A stretch of 64,000 nucleotides of DNA from CADEDV01 sp964596345 (GCA_964596345.1 CAZQSZ010000002.1:496001-560000); one strand, 5' to 3'. Positions 53,384-62,328 are shown, counted from the first letter of the stretch. Numbers and translations are program-made. The notes: a model not told the origin generated them from the sequence alone.

Positions 53384-54871
53384 ATGGCAACAATAAAAAA
53401 GAAAAACAGAAAGCCTGAATTTTCTCTTGTGTCACCACAGGCAATGGGAGGAATACATGGAGGTGATGGATATACCTACCAAGACCGTTACATTGTTTGC
53501 AATATTCCCAAATGGATTTCAGACCCTGCTTTTGTCAAACTTATGCCAGAAGGAACAGGTGATGTTGATGTCGTTTTTTTAAATAACAGAAAACATTTTT
53601 ACAACCACATACAGGTAAAAAATCATTTAGTCAGCATTGCCGAGTTTTCCGGAATTATCAAAACTTTCTTTCAAATTAATAGGAGTATAAAAAAGACCTA
53701 TCGAAATTTTTATTTAACCTGCCCACTTGTTAGTAACGATATAAGTGCATTATTTAAAAAAATTGACAGGTACAAAGAAGCTCAAAAACTTTATTCTGGC
53801 TCCGCCCGGAAGGCATTAATGTCAACTGAAAAAGAGGTGAAAGCCAGTTTTGCAAAATTGAAACTTCAAAAATATTATCTTTTTATTCTGAATCATGTTA
53901 AACTTGATGTTGGTAAATATGATTTTGGCGATAACAATGTTTGTAAACATCAATTTGTGAGCTACCTTATTCAGCACCCCAAATATCAAAAAAGAGTATT
54001 TGCTTTATTGAGCAATGCTTATTCCCATTTAATTGAGCAAGTAGTTTCAAATCGGGGTAAAATATTTACGGGCCAGTCATTATATAAGCTGATAGATGAG
54101 GCAATCACCGGGAAGAAAGTAGTTTTTCAGTCAAATGTCATACACATTCATAATTGGGAAAAGGGAGTTTTTGAACCCAAAGCTAGCGTTACATTAGATT
54201 GGACAAAATTCTTTGACCGACCAAGCAAAAAAGTACCAGACTCACAGCTTTGGAATGATTCTCTTATTCCTGAACTAATTACTCTAAAAAATAGAGTAGC
54301 TGCCAAAACTGCCAGCCGTCATATTACTTTCAGAGGTAAGTGTGCTTTATCAACTGGGATATCACTCGGTATGATATTCCCGGAAATCGGCAATTGGACT
54401 TTTGAGTTGTTGCAACCACCGCAAACCGAACCCTGGAGGTCAGATGCCGAAAGGAAATTAAAATACAAGCCCATTTATTCAGAAATTAGCCCATCTACTT
54501 TGGGAATAAAATCCAAAGGAGATGATTTAGCGGTAGTTTTTAACATAACGGGTAAAGCATTAAATGATGTAGCGGATTTTTTCAAGAGTACTGCAACACC
54601 ACTAAAGAAAATCATATCTCTGCAGCCGGAAACAACCCCCGGAACGTTATCGATTAAAAATGATTCAGAAGCTGTAGCTTTAGCAAGTGCTTCAAAAGAT
54701 ATTATTAAAGGCATGATTACTAAGTATAATTCAAAGAAGATTCATCTTTTCTACTTTGGCCCATTTGGATTAGCTGTTTTTTTAGGTCAAAAACTGACCT
54801 CGGTGGGCTCTATTCAATTATATGAATTTCAAGACCCAGGATATAAGCAATCTTGTTTATTAAAATCCTGA
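53384..54871 (+). CDS. cap4: CBASS effector Cap4-like: nuclease fused to SAVED sensor
   Basis: A 495-residue effector. I use the ATG at 53384, since the frame open from 53240 overlaps the CD-NTase by 134 nt. The N-terminal half is a Cap4/DUF4297-type DNA endonuclease: GGDGYTYQDRYIVCNI near 26-41, the acidic residues in GTGDVDVVFLN (Asp60/Asp62), and FYNHIQVKNH with the Q-x-K at 77-79. The C-terminal half is a SAVED domain, with KIHLFYFGPFGLAVFLGQKL near 449-468, which binds cyclic nucleotides. On ligand binding it would cut DNA and kill the cell. It is 3 nt ahead of the S24 gene. Confidence 0.85.
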   Translation: MATIKKKNRKPEFSLVSPQAMGGIHGGDGYTYQDRYIVCNIPKWISDPAFVKLMPEGTGDVDVVFLNNRKHFYNHIQVKNHLVSIAEFSGIIKTFFQINRSIKKTYRNFYLTCPLVSNDISALFKKIDRYKEAQKLYSGSARKALMSTEKEVKASFAKLKLQKYYLFILNHVKLDVGKYDFGDNNVCKHQFVSYLIQHPKYQKRVFALLSNAYSHLIEQVVSNRGKIFTGQSLYKLIDEAITGKKVVFQSNVIHIHNWEKGVFEPKASVTLDWTKFFDRPSKKVPDSQLWNDSLIPELITLKNRVAAKTASRHITFRGKCALSTGISLGMIFPEIGNWTFELLQPPQTEPWRSDAERKLKYKPIYSEISPSTLGIKSKGDDLAVVFNITGKALNDVADFFKSTATPLKKIISLQPETTPGTLSIKNDSEAVALASASKDIIKGMITKYNSKKIHLFYFGPFGLAVFLGQKLTSVGSIQLYEFQDPGYKQSCLLKS

Positions 54872-54874
54872 TTT

Positions 54875-55513
54875 ATGCACACAATTCAACAGAAACTTTT
54901 AAGACTTGCTGATACGTATAATATCGGCACTATGTCTTTAAGGGAAGTAGCAAAAATTATTGATGTACCGCATCCGCAAATAGTTAAACACCATTTGGAG
55001 CAATTAGAACGTAAGCAGTTAATTGAATGGGATAGAGAAAATAAGACACTTGTGAAAAAGTCCGGCGGAGTGACCTCTAATTCTGATTTCAATATAGTGC
55101 CTGTGCTAGGGGCTGCAAATTGTGGCAATGCTGATATTTATGCAGATGAGAGAATTGAGGGGCATATCAAAGTATCGAGTTTTCTTCTAAAAAACCGGAA
55201 ATCAGTTTTCGCAATTAAAGCTGTTGGTGCCTCAATGAATATGGCTAATATTGACGGGAAAAATATTGAAGATGGAGATTATGTTATTATTGATGCAACA
55301 GATAAAAGCATAAGAAGCAATGACTATGTTTTATCAGTAATTGACGAAATGGCTAATATAAAAAAAATTATTATCGACCAAGAGAACAGGCAATTATGCT
55401 TAATCTCGGAATCCACAAATCAATATCCGCCAATCTATATAGATGAATCAGAAGCTTCAAAATATTTTGTTAATGGTAAAGTAGTTCAGGTTATAAAACA
55501 GGTTATAACGTAA
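54875..55513 (+). CDS. LexA-like self-cleaving regulator (winged HTH + S24 peptidase)
   Basis: A 212-residue protein starting 3 nt after the effector gene. Residues about 5-65 form a winged helix (MSLREVAKIIDVPHPQIVKH). An S24 peptidase follows with every key residue of self-cleavage: the scissile Cys83-Gly84 in LGAANCGNAD, the nucleophile Ser120 in AVGASMNMAN, and Lys163 in MANIKKI. The protein should therefore cut itself on RecA-DNA filaments or a similar signal, removing its DNA-binding domain. As the last gene of the CBASS operon it probably binds the palindrome at 50623-50639 and induces the system upon DNA damage or phage replication. Confidence 0.85.
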   Translation: MHTIQQKLLRLADTYNIGTMSLREVAKIIDVPHPQIVKHHLEQLERKQLIEWDRENKTLVKKSGGVTSNSDFNIVPVLGAANCGNADIYADERIEGHIKVSSFLLKNRKSVFAIKAVGASMNMANIDGKNIEDGDYVIIDATDKSIRSNDYVLSVIDEMANIKKIIIDQENRQLCLISESTNQYPPIYIDESEASKYFVNGKVVQVIKQVIT

Positions 55514-55537
55514 TTAACGCTTGCTTTAATATTGGCG

Positions 55538-56698
55538 TTATTCAAAAGACCGATATATCTTGCGAATTATATCTTCAGAAAGCGGAAGAGAGAAATGAGG
55601 ATTTCTAACAAAAAATAAATACCTGCTAACAGCCTTGTAAATTTTTTTTATGCCATAAAAATGCCCCTCTGCAATTTCAGCCATCTCCTCAGCTCCATCA
55701 ATGACTGTTGCGTACATCACTACACCAAAAAGGTTAGGATATTTTTTCATCTTTGCGGTAAATAAGCCTATAGTCTTTTCTATATCAAATACCATGAAGT
55801 AGATTGAGTTGACAGGTATATAAACCATGCCCGATGAGTTTGAGGGAATTTGTTTGGCTTTCTTATCCAATTTATTGTTGCAAAGCCTGTGCGTATCATC
55901 AAAGTTTAGTGGAGCACCCAATGGACCTTTGCGATAATCGTTTTTCTCAATCCATTCCATCAGCTCCGCATATTTACTATTATGGCATACAGTAAACCGA
56001 ATCATTTCATCCTGATAAAAAATAATCGTCTCTTCCTTCATTGCCTTTTCCCTACAGTCTGTTACTACTGAAAGCGATTTTTTCATTTCGGATTCATCCA
56101 GGTATCTTAATTGTGCAAAAGAGTAAGGCATATAAGCAGCCTGCGGTTCCAGGGCTACTAAAAACCGGTCATAATTTTCCTGAATCATTTCCCTGCTTTC
56201 GCCTTCACCCAGTTTTGATACTTCAATAAAAACTCTTTCGTTTGTTTCCGGGTTGCTGATTTCAATGTCAGGAGTTTTGGCCGTTTTAATTTCTTCAAGC
56301 AAGGAACATTTAAAACCTGCGTTAGAGAGCATTTGAAGAACTTCAATAAAAGGCTTGCCTTCTGCCCGGCAAGAAGTTTCAGAAGCTAATTTGGCTGTTA
56401 GTTTTTTATAACCGCTTTCTGTGTTTTTTAATTGAGATAAGAGTTTTACCACGCCAATTAATTCATCTGTCTCCCAATGGCCTTTGCTTTTAACTAAATT
56501 TAATAGAGGATGATTCTTGCCACAACTTTTCAGAAAGCTTTTCCCAAGTTCTTTTCGGCAAAATTCAAGTGCTTCAACCCACTCATTTCGATACTCATCA
56601 GTTCCATAGTTGCACCTGGTGGCATACTCAATATGCTTTTCCCATTGGTAATGAAATTCAGTTTTCTCGAATATTTCAAAGTATAAGTCATTGTTCAT
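55538..56698 (-). CDS. Hypothetical protein, possible PD-(D/E)xK nuclease domain
   Basis: A 386-residue soluble protein, convergent with the CBASS operon (stops 24 nt apart, with a small inverted repeat TAACGC/GCGTTA at 55515-55540 over the junction). I do not recognise the family. The N-terminal half is helical. The middle carries TPDIEISNPETNERVFIEVSKL near 140-161, where P-D followed by I-E-V-S fits a nuclease-like beta-hairpin core, though the usual final lysine is shifted by one (E-V-S-K). The C-terminal part has FGVVMYATVIDG and NPHFSLPLSEDIIRKI. It lies between two defence systems and shares a promoter region with the Avs-like gene. Confidence 0.6.
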   Translation of the reverse strand: MNNDLYFEIFEKTEFHYQWEKHIEYATRCNYGTDEYRNEWVEALEFCRKELGKSFLKSCGKNHPLLNLVKSKGHWETDELIGVVKLLSQLKNTESGYKKLTAKLASETSCRAEGKPFIEVLQMLSNAGFKCSLLEEIKTAKTPDIEISNPETNERVFIEVSKLGEGESREMIQENYDRFLVALEPQAAYMPYSFAQLRYLDESEMKKSLSVVTDCREKAMKEETIIFYQDEMIRFTVCHNSKYAELMEWIEKNDYRKGPLGAPLNFDDTHRLCNNKLDKKAKQIPSNSSGMVYIPVNSIYFMVFDIEKTIGLFTAKMKKYPNLFGVVMYATVIDGAEEMAEIAEGHFYGIKKIYKAVSRYLFFVRNPHFSLPLSEDIIRKIYRSFE

Positions 56699-56928
56699 TG
56701 ACAGTTCAGTAATTTAAATTTTCAAAGTTGACCTGAGATTTGATTCCAGCATTAACTCACTCATTTCAGTTTGCTTGTTCTATAATGCCTTTCTGCATTG
56801 CGTGTAGCTAAAGGATAAATAATTCCATATTCAGTTGCTACAATTTTATAGAAAGACATCGGTTTTTAGCTTACTTAAACCGTAAATTTAAAGTTTCCTG
56901 AAAGAACCCATAAATTGAATTTAGCAGA
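56699..56928. promoter_or_regulatory. Divergent control region of the 386-residue and Avs-like genes
   Basis: A 230-nt region without ORFs between two divergent start codons. For the - strand gene, CAACTTTG (complement of 56723-56730) is a -7-like box in the same 10-mer GTCAACTTTG context as the CBASS promoter, but no TTTG -33 box is well placed. For the + strand no clear consensus box was found. No operator-like palindrome is evident. Confidence 0.4.
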
Positions 56929-59900
56929 ATGAAAAATAAAAATGTGCAAAAGTGTGTAAAAAAGGAAAATGTCTTACCGCAATCTGATAGTTTGAATTTT
57001 GACCATGCCCTTGAATTAATTATTCAAAAGCGAAACGGCGGGGCTGTAAATATCAGAGGTATTGGTTTTCAGCTTTTGTTTTCCATTCATACCTTACTGG
57101 AACAACTCGACTCCCATCTTACAAATACCGTAAGACTTGAGGGCATTGAAGACCTTGACCTTCGGGCTGGTGATAATCAAACGTATTTTCAAATTAAAAC
57201 TTCTCAAAATACAATTGACGCTTCTACGATTTGGGAATTAAAAGTATTTCAGCATTTTTATGAAGTTTACCGAATAAACCCCTCTGCCTATTTTGTAATT
57301 ATACATAATACCTCTGTATCAAAAGGAAATCTCGATATTGTTGGTACCATTAATTACTCTCAAAATGTTCTTACATATTGGCAGAGTAAATTCGTTGAAG
57401 CAGGAATTATCGTAGAGCATACTGAACTCCAAAGTTTTTTTAAAAGAATCATCTTTAAAAAGGTAAGTGAAATAGTTCTATTTACTGAAATAAAAAAAAC
57501 ACTATACAATAAGTACAACATCAATCTCAATGCAGAACAGCCATTTATCAAAGCTTTATTTTATCATTCCTTTGAATGGGCAAAACAAAAAACTACAGTT
57601 ACTTACCAGGATTTGTACAGAGTGATTAATTCCATTGCAGACTACTTTTCTACCTTTCCCGTTAATCCGGCATTGCAGAATAGCTGGATTGTACCTATGA
57701 CATTTGAAATAGGAACTAACGAATATGATAATAGCTATTTTGATGGCAAAGCAGCAAGGCCTGTGGATATAGCAAGGGGGCTTCCTGTGAAAAGACCTGT
57801 ATGGGAAAACTTGATATTAAAGGGAATTGTTGCTTTTGATGTTATTGTTATTAAAAGTTCAAGCGGTCAGGGTAAATCAACGCTTGCATGGCAGGTATCA
57901 CAATCACTAACTTCTCAGGGGTTTGTAATATATCAATTGCAATACTGCTCAAACTTAAATGATGCTACTGCTGTAGCAGATTATCTTTTAACAAGAATAT
58001 TAATTGGTGAAATCCCAGTACTGGTGATAGACGGCTTGAACAAATCTGTATCTGGTTGGAGTTTGCTGGCAGAAAAAATGAGGGATAATCCTGTGAAACT
58101 AATCATAACCACCAGAGAAGAAGATTGGGTGAGGTACGGAAGTGAGATAACTAATTTAACATTAAAGGTAGTTGACATAAAACTTACTGACCAGGAAGCC
58201 GAAACCATTTATGCAGAATTAAAAAAGCATAATAAATTATATTCCGGTACAACTACATGGCAACCGGCATGGGAGAGAATTAAAGAAAATGGACTGCTAA
58301 TAGAATTTGTTTATTTGCTTACACGGGGTGAGTTACTTAGCAAGCGTCTGGCATCACAAATACATCAACTAAATACAGAAGTGGCCGCCGGAATAAAACT
58401 TGAAATACTACGCCTCATTGCTATAGCTGATATTTTAAACATCCGACTTTCAGTTAAATCACTTTCTAAGTATTTATTAAATCGCTTTACGTCTGATACT
58501 GACCAAAATGAAATTTACAGGCAATTAGAAAAAGAATATTATTTGAATTTTGAAAAAAACTATGTACAGGGGTTACATCCAGTTCGTTCCCGGCACCTTG
58601 TTGATATTTTGCTTTCAAATATTCCTTCTGGCGATAGTTTATTAAACTTACTTTATATCACCGATGAAGATTTTATTTATGATTACTTTATCGGTGTACC
58701 GCTCCAGTTCAAAGACTTAGACAAAGCTTTCTGGGAAGAAGCGGCAGCGATTATGGGCAAAAGAAAAAAGTCAGAAATGGTTTATGCTATTGACGGACTG
58801 ATGCATTATGAACCTGAAAAGTATTGGATTTCCAACAAAGAAATTTACAATGAGGTAAGTGCCACCGGGGGAATTGATTTATTTGTTTACGACTCCATCC
58901 CATTTAATAACCTTAGCACAATTGAGAATATAAGTTCCGCTCTTTCAGGTTCAGATTTAAATAGCAATATGCAACTACTCGGCAAAAAGTTGAAATTACT
59001 TTCTCCTTATAAAATTGAGAGTAGTGAAGTCAGGATTTTCACTGAAGCACTTTCTAAGGAGTTGGAAAAACAACCTATAGAGGGGCTTCTTGAAGGTGTT
59101 GGATTTTTATATAAATGGTTTAAAAGGTTATCTGTTTCCTTTCCAGATATTATACTTGTAGAAGAAAACAATCTTTTGAAACAGCTTTCGGAAAAGAATA
59201 TAAATGAAACGGCAGAAATCTTCAATTATTTCCGGCTTTTCAACGCCGACCAGTTTAAAATTTTCATCGAAGTGCATAATAATGAAATCATAGGGCATTT
59301 AAAAAAGAAAACAAATACACTCACAATAGAAGAAAGAGGAAATAATTTATTTATTGAATACCTACTCGATAAGGATGCCGACAAAGCGAATGAAATGAGT
59401 GTGTACAGAATTGAGACAATATTTAATTTTTTACCATTTCATCAGCGATATTGTACTTCAGCCATCATTCTTCCTTTTCCGAACGAGGATATTTACAAAG
59501 TAGTTCGTCAAAATGCCCATAAACAAATGCCAGTTGAAAATATTACTGACATGTTTGATGTGCATATTAATCAAATTTGGGCTAAAGTTTTACTGGAGAA
59601 ATATTCATACACATCTTCATACGAGTGGCAGAAAAATACAATTTCTCTCAGGGAACAAATAGTTGCGTTGGTAAAAAAACTTACTTACTTTTTTGAATAC
59701 CATATTGAACAAAATGAAAAGAAAGTGAATACTGCGGTAAAAGAAATAGTAAGGCTATCAAATGAATTTTTTGAAGTTGAGAACCAGTTAAAGAAATATC
59801 CATCGCAAAGCAATAAGTATTTTGAAAAAAATGCTTTCACTAAATATGAAAATAAGTTGAGTGCTTGGAGAGCTTCCTTTAGGAATTTCATCAATCAAAT

Positions 59901-60876
59901 GCCAGGCATTTTTAAACCATTAAAAGAGCATGACAGGAATCTTCCACTTATCAATCTAAATGAAGCGGTTTTTAATTTGCAGGAGATGCAGAACTCCTAT
60001 AATGTCATTGCAAATTTATCTTATACCTATTTTACCACAAATGGATTAGAGAAAGAGGAATCGTTATGGATAAACCGACTCAACGAAACAGTTAATTTTT
60101 ATGCTGAAAACCCACGACAGAAAGAAATTGTTGCTTCAAAAGCTGTTAAAGAATGGTGGCTTCAAAAACTTCAGGAAGAGCTTACGGGGGTTTGTGATAT
60201 TATTACGGAGTTTGGAGAAGATTCTGCTTTTAAATTTTATTTCCCCAGTAAGATTATACAAAATGGGAATTTGAAAACCTGCACTATCGGTGTGAGTAAT
60301 TTCGACATACTTGTGGAGGATGAATTATTTTTATTATCAGCCGGTTTATGTGATTTAGCTGATACTGGAATTCATTTTTTCACTTTTGTAGTTGTAAGTG
60401 AAGAAATGGAAGTGACCGGTGCATTTCGGGTTGGTGATAATTATTTCAAAAAGTTTCAAAAACTTCTAAATGACGACCCGATTGAAAATGACGGAGATTG
60501 GGGAAACCTATTGCCTGTTATACCCGATGAAAAAATGATTTCTGTTTTGGATGGGGTTAGGTTAAAAAAGGCAGTAATAATTCCATCCAATGAGGCCTAT
60601 TTTTCTATGTTGATGAACTGTTGGAAACTTTCAGAATATAGAGCAAGATTAGATAAAACTAATTCAATAGAAGCCGAATGGCTTGCTGAACTTGAATCCG
60701 AATATTCGGCAGTCATAAGGAATGATGCAGGTAAAGTGTATTGCGATGGCTCAATTGAAGTTTTACCTAAAAAGGAAGAAATTATAACTTTCTTAGAAAA
60801 ATGGTCGGTTTTAGAAAATGAAAAAATAATAGGTTATATGAATAAACGGGCTATCCAACTTAATGCAAATCTGTAA
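56929..60876 (+). CDS. Large Avs/STAND-like defence ATPase with N-terminal nuclease domain
   Basis: A 1315-residue single-gene defence protein candidate. The N-terminal 200 residues look like the DUF4297/Cap4 nuclease: GIGFQLLFSIHTLLEQL near 44-60, acidic residues in RLEGIEDLDLRAGDNQ near 69-84, and TYFQIKTSQN with Q88-x-K90. A P-loop NTPase follows: Walker A VIKSSSGQGKSTLAWQVS near 306-323, Walker B VLVIDGLNKSVSG near 361-373, and LIITTREEDWVR near 389-400, typical of STAND/NACHT proteins. The remaining 900 residues are mostly helical and have no motif known to me; they would be the phage-protein sensor. It is somewhat shorter than most Avs proteins. No membrane segment. The Avs class is inferred. 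Confidence 0.72.
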   Translation: MKNKNVQKCVKKENVLPQSDSLNFDHALELIIQKRNGGAVNIRGIGFQLLFSIHTLLEQLDSHLTNTVRLEGIEDLDLRAGDNQTYFQIKTSQNTIDASTIWELKVFQHFYEVYRINPSAYFVIIHNTSVSKGNLDIVGTINYSQNVLTYWQSKFVEAGIIVEHTELQSFFKRIIFKKVSEIVLFTEIKKTLYNKYNINLNAEQPFIKALFYHSFEWAKQKTTVTYQDLYRVINSIADYFSTFPVNPALQNSWIVPMTFEIGTNEYDNSYFDGKAARPVDIARGLPVKRPVWENLILKGIVAFDVIVIKSSSGQGKSTLAWQVSQSLTSQGFVIYQLQYCSNLNDATAVADYLLTRILIGEIPVLVIDGLNKSVSGWSLLAEKMRDNPVKLIITTREEDWVRYGSEITNLTLKVVDIKLTDQEAETIYAELKKHNKLYSGTTTWQPAWERIKENGLLIEFVYLLTRGELLSKRLASQIHQLNTEVAAGIKLEILRLIAIADILNIRLSVKSLSKYLLNRFTSDTDQNEIYRQLEKEYYLNFEKNYVQGLHPVRSRHLVDILLSNIPSGDSLLNLLYITDEDFIYDYFIGVPLQFKDLDKAFWEEAAAIMGKRKKSEMVYAIDGLMHYEPEKYWISNKEIYNEVSATGGIDLFVYDSIPFNNLSTIENISSALSGSDLNSNMQLLGKKLKLLSPYKIESSEVRIFTEALSKELEKQPIEGLLEGVGFLYKWFKRLSVSFPDIILVEENNLLKQLSEKNINETAEIFNYFRLFNADQFKIFIEVHNNEIIGHLKKKTNTLTIEERGNNLFIEYLLDKDADKANEMSVYRIETIFNFLPFHQRYCTSAIILPFPNEDIYKVVRQNAHKQMPVENITDMFDVHINQIWAKVLLEKYSYTSSYEWQKNTISLREQIVALVKKLTYFFEYHIEQNEKKVNTAVKEIVRLSNEFFEVENQLKKYPSQSNKYFEKNAFTKYENKLSAWRASFRNFINQMPGIFKPLKEHDRNLPLINLNEAVFNLQEMQNSYNVIANLSYTYFTTNGLEKEESLWINRLNETVNFYAENPRQKEIVASKAVKEWWLQKLQEELTGVCDIITEFGEDSAFKFYFPSKIIQNGNLKTCTIGVSNFDILVEDELFLLSAGLCDLADTGIHFFTFVVVSEEMEVTGAFRVGDNYFKKFQKLLNDDPIENDGDWGNLLPVIPDEKMISVLDGVRLKKAVIIPSNEAYFSMLMNCWKLSEYRARLDKTNSIEAEWLAELESEYSAVIRNDAGKVYCDGSIEVLPKKEEIITFLEKWSVLENEKIIGYMNKRAIQLNANL

Positions 60877-60888
60877 TGGTTATTTACC

Positions 60889-62010
60889 TCAATTATTTTT
60901 CCCTTGATTTATAATCTTTTGCAATTCCAGTTCACTCGGCAAGTTCACCAAATACTTGCTTACAAATACCTGCTGCGGTAAACCCATTGTAGCGTATTTT
61001 ACCAATGCTTCATTTTTACCGGTGCATAAAATAATACCAATGGGTAGGTTATCACCGTTGTGACTTTCTTTTTCTTTATAGTAGTTCAGGTACATATTCA
61101 TTTGCCCGGCATCGGCATGGTCAAATTCTCCAATCTTTAAATCGAGCAGTACATGGCATTTGAGTATGCGGTGGTAAAACACCAGGTCAATACGGTAATG
61201 CCGGTTATCAAACGTAAGGCGGCGCTGCCGGTGCTCAAAACAAAAACCCCGGCCAAGTTCCAGCAAAAACTGCTGCAGGTTGGTAATAATGCGTTCTTCC
61301 AAATCGGTTTCAGTATAAGGAGCTTTATCTTCCAAACCCAAAAACTCCAGCAGGTAGGTATTGCGGAATACAGCTTCGGGTAAAGGGTCATTTTGTTTTC
61401 CAAAGTCTTGCAGGGTCGCAGCCTTATCAATACTAAGCCCCGTTCTTTCATAAAGAAGGCTTTCAATAGCCCGTTTTAAGGTTCGTACACCCCAATTATT
61501 TCGGATGGATTCTGATTCATAAAACTGTCGTTTTTCTCCGCTTTCAGCCTTTAATAGCTCTATAAAGTGTGAGAAGCTGAGTTGGGTTAAAAGGGTGTTT
61601 AAGTCAGTTTGGATGCCAGGGTTCTGAGTAGATTCTGCTGACGGTGTTAGCAGAATTTCAGAGTCCTGAAAGTCAATCAAATACGATTTTGCGGACGGTG
61701 TCCGCAAAATTTTGGGATAAGCCAGGTAAAAGTCTTTACAGAGATACAGGTGCCGTTCACGGATAGATTTTACGCCTTTTTGTGCCAGCCGTTCAGAAAC
61801 GGCCTTATACAAACCAGCACCATAGTCAGCCCTGTCTTTACCCAATTGTTCATACTCAACGATGTAAAAGCCAATTACCCAATTTCGAATGGTAAGCGAA
61901 GTATTTACCTGCTTTTGGGCCTGAGCAAGGAAATACCTATTTGTTTCTTGAATGTTGGTTGTCAATTTTTCAAGTGTCACTCCAACAGGTTTATTATGAT
62001 TTCTTTCCAT
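60889..62010 (-). CDS. DUF1016 (YhcG-like) PD-(D/E)xK nuclease-family protein
   Basis: A 373-residue protein with an N-terminal helical DUF1016 domain (LTIRNWVIGFYIVEYEQLGK, HLYLCKDFYLAYPKIL) and a C-terminal nuclease-like domain whose active-site residues are visible in NRHYRIDLVFYHRILKCHVL and LDLKIGEFDHADAGQMNMYL (D, then D-x-K). The family has been linked to restriction-modification and phage defence, though its role is not settled. Two palindromic sequence units in the linker encode the near-repeats ILRTPSAKS and ILLTPSAES. It lies 12 nt from the end of the Avs-like gene, convergent. Confidence 0.88.
   Translation of the reverse strand: MERNHNKPVGVTLEKLTTNIQETNRYFLAQAQKQVNTSLTIRNWVIGFYIVEYEQLGKDRADYGAGLYKAVSERLAQKGVKSIRERHLYLCKDFYLAYPKILRTPSAKSYLIDFQDSEILLTPSAESTQNPGIQTDLNTLLTQLSFSHFIELLKAESGEKRQFYESESIRNNWGVRTLKRAIESLLYERTGLSIDKAATLQDFGKQNDPLPEAVFRNTYLLEFLGLEDKAPYTETDLEERIITNLQQFLLELGRGFCFEHRQRRLTFDNRHYRIDLVFYHRILKCHVLLDLKIGEFDHADAGQMNMYLNYYKEKESHNGDNLPIGIILCTGKNEALVKYATMGLPQQVFVSKYLVNLPSELELQKIINQGKNN
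61632..61710. repeat. Two palindromic units within the DUF1016 linker
   Basis: Unit one: ATTCTGCT (61632-61639) and AGCAGAAT (61649-61656), with GACGGTGTT between. Unit two: ATTTTGCGGAC (61686-61696) and GTCCGCAAAAT (61700-61710), an 11-bp perfect pair around GGT. Both share the core GACGGTGT and translate on the - strand to T-P-S-A-(E/K)-S. They are in frame and spaced 54 nt apart. Confidence 0.65.
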
Positions 62011-62063
62011 CCTAAGTATTTTAAAATGAATTGCTTTAGTTATTAAAAAGAATGACCTGCTAA

Positions 62064-62085
62064 AATCTTATGCCGTCATAAGATT
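62064..62085. repeat. Short perfect hairpin near the island edge
   Basis: AATCTTATG (62064-62072) and CATAAGATT (62077-62085), a perfect 9-bp pair with a 4-nt loop (CCGT). It lies 54 nt upstream of the DUF1016 start in a 130-nt region without ORF. It has no T-run. It could be a protein-binding site or a junction sequence. Confidence 0.4.
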
Positions 62086-62140
62086 CGCAAGTCTGGTTAA
62101 ATCAGGTATAAAGTGGTTCGAGAATTGTCCGTGCAGGGCA

Positions 62141-62178
62141 ACAAAGCCTCAAACATAGTTTGGGGCTTTGTATTTTTT
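62141..62178 (+). terminator. Strong intrinsic terminator at the island boundary
   Basis: 14-bp stem, ACAAAGCCTCAAAC (62141-62154) with GTTTGGGGCTTTGT (62158-62171), one G-T pair, 3-nt loop, then six T (62173-62178). The T-run makes it active on the + strand although no + gene is close upstream; on the - strand it would form a 3' hairpin for the small ORF and cphA transcript. Confidence 0.75.
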
Positions 62179-62181
62179 GCC

Positions 62182-62328
62182 TTAGGGAAAATAATATTTT
62201 CTGTAAAAATTGCCCTTTCCCCTGCCTATCCAGCCAAGAATTTTTCCACCAAGATCAGAAGGATTTTGCTGTCCATTTAATAAAAGCCCGACAAGAGCAG
62301 TGGTGCTTATAAAGAACAACCTTTTCAT
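62182..62328 (-). CDS. 48-residue predicted secreted peptide
   Basis: A short ORF starting 17 nt after the cyanophycin synthetase stop and ending 3 nt before the terminator stem region. It begins with a clear export signal (MKRLFFISTTALVGLLL, then NGQQ as likely cleavage site). The predicted mature part is about 28 residues, glycine-rich and basic (DLGGKILGWIGRGKGNFYRK), ending in YYFP. I know no matching family. Its clean start, signal and position at the end of a transcript support a real gene, but a remnant of a longer protein is possible. Confidence 0.55.
   Translation of the reverse strand: MKRLFFISTTALVGLLLNGQQNPSDLGGKILGWIGRGKGNFYRKYYFP

Noticed and set aside
56929..60876. Reading the large protein as a restriction enzyme or helicase
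   Set aside because: There are no helicase motifs or methyltransferase motifs; the P-loop with T-R-E-E after Walker B fits STAND/NACHT ATPases better.
61632..61710. CRISPR-like repeat
   Set aside because: Only two units, in frame within a gene and with different arms; no spacers or cas genes.
23626..62010. Claim of a complete integrative conjugative element with defined ends
   Set aside because: No integrase, type IV secretion genes or flanking direct repeats could be identified by eye, so the borders cannot be supported.
62110..62145. tRNA-like segment with GGTTCGAGA
   Set aside because: The T-loop-like motif has no matching 5-bp T stem, no acceptor or anticodon stem; probably chance, although a remnant of an integration site cannot be excluded.
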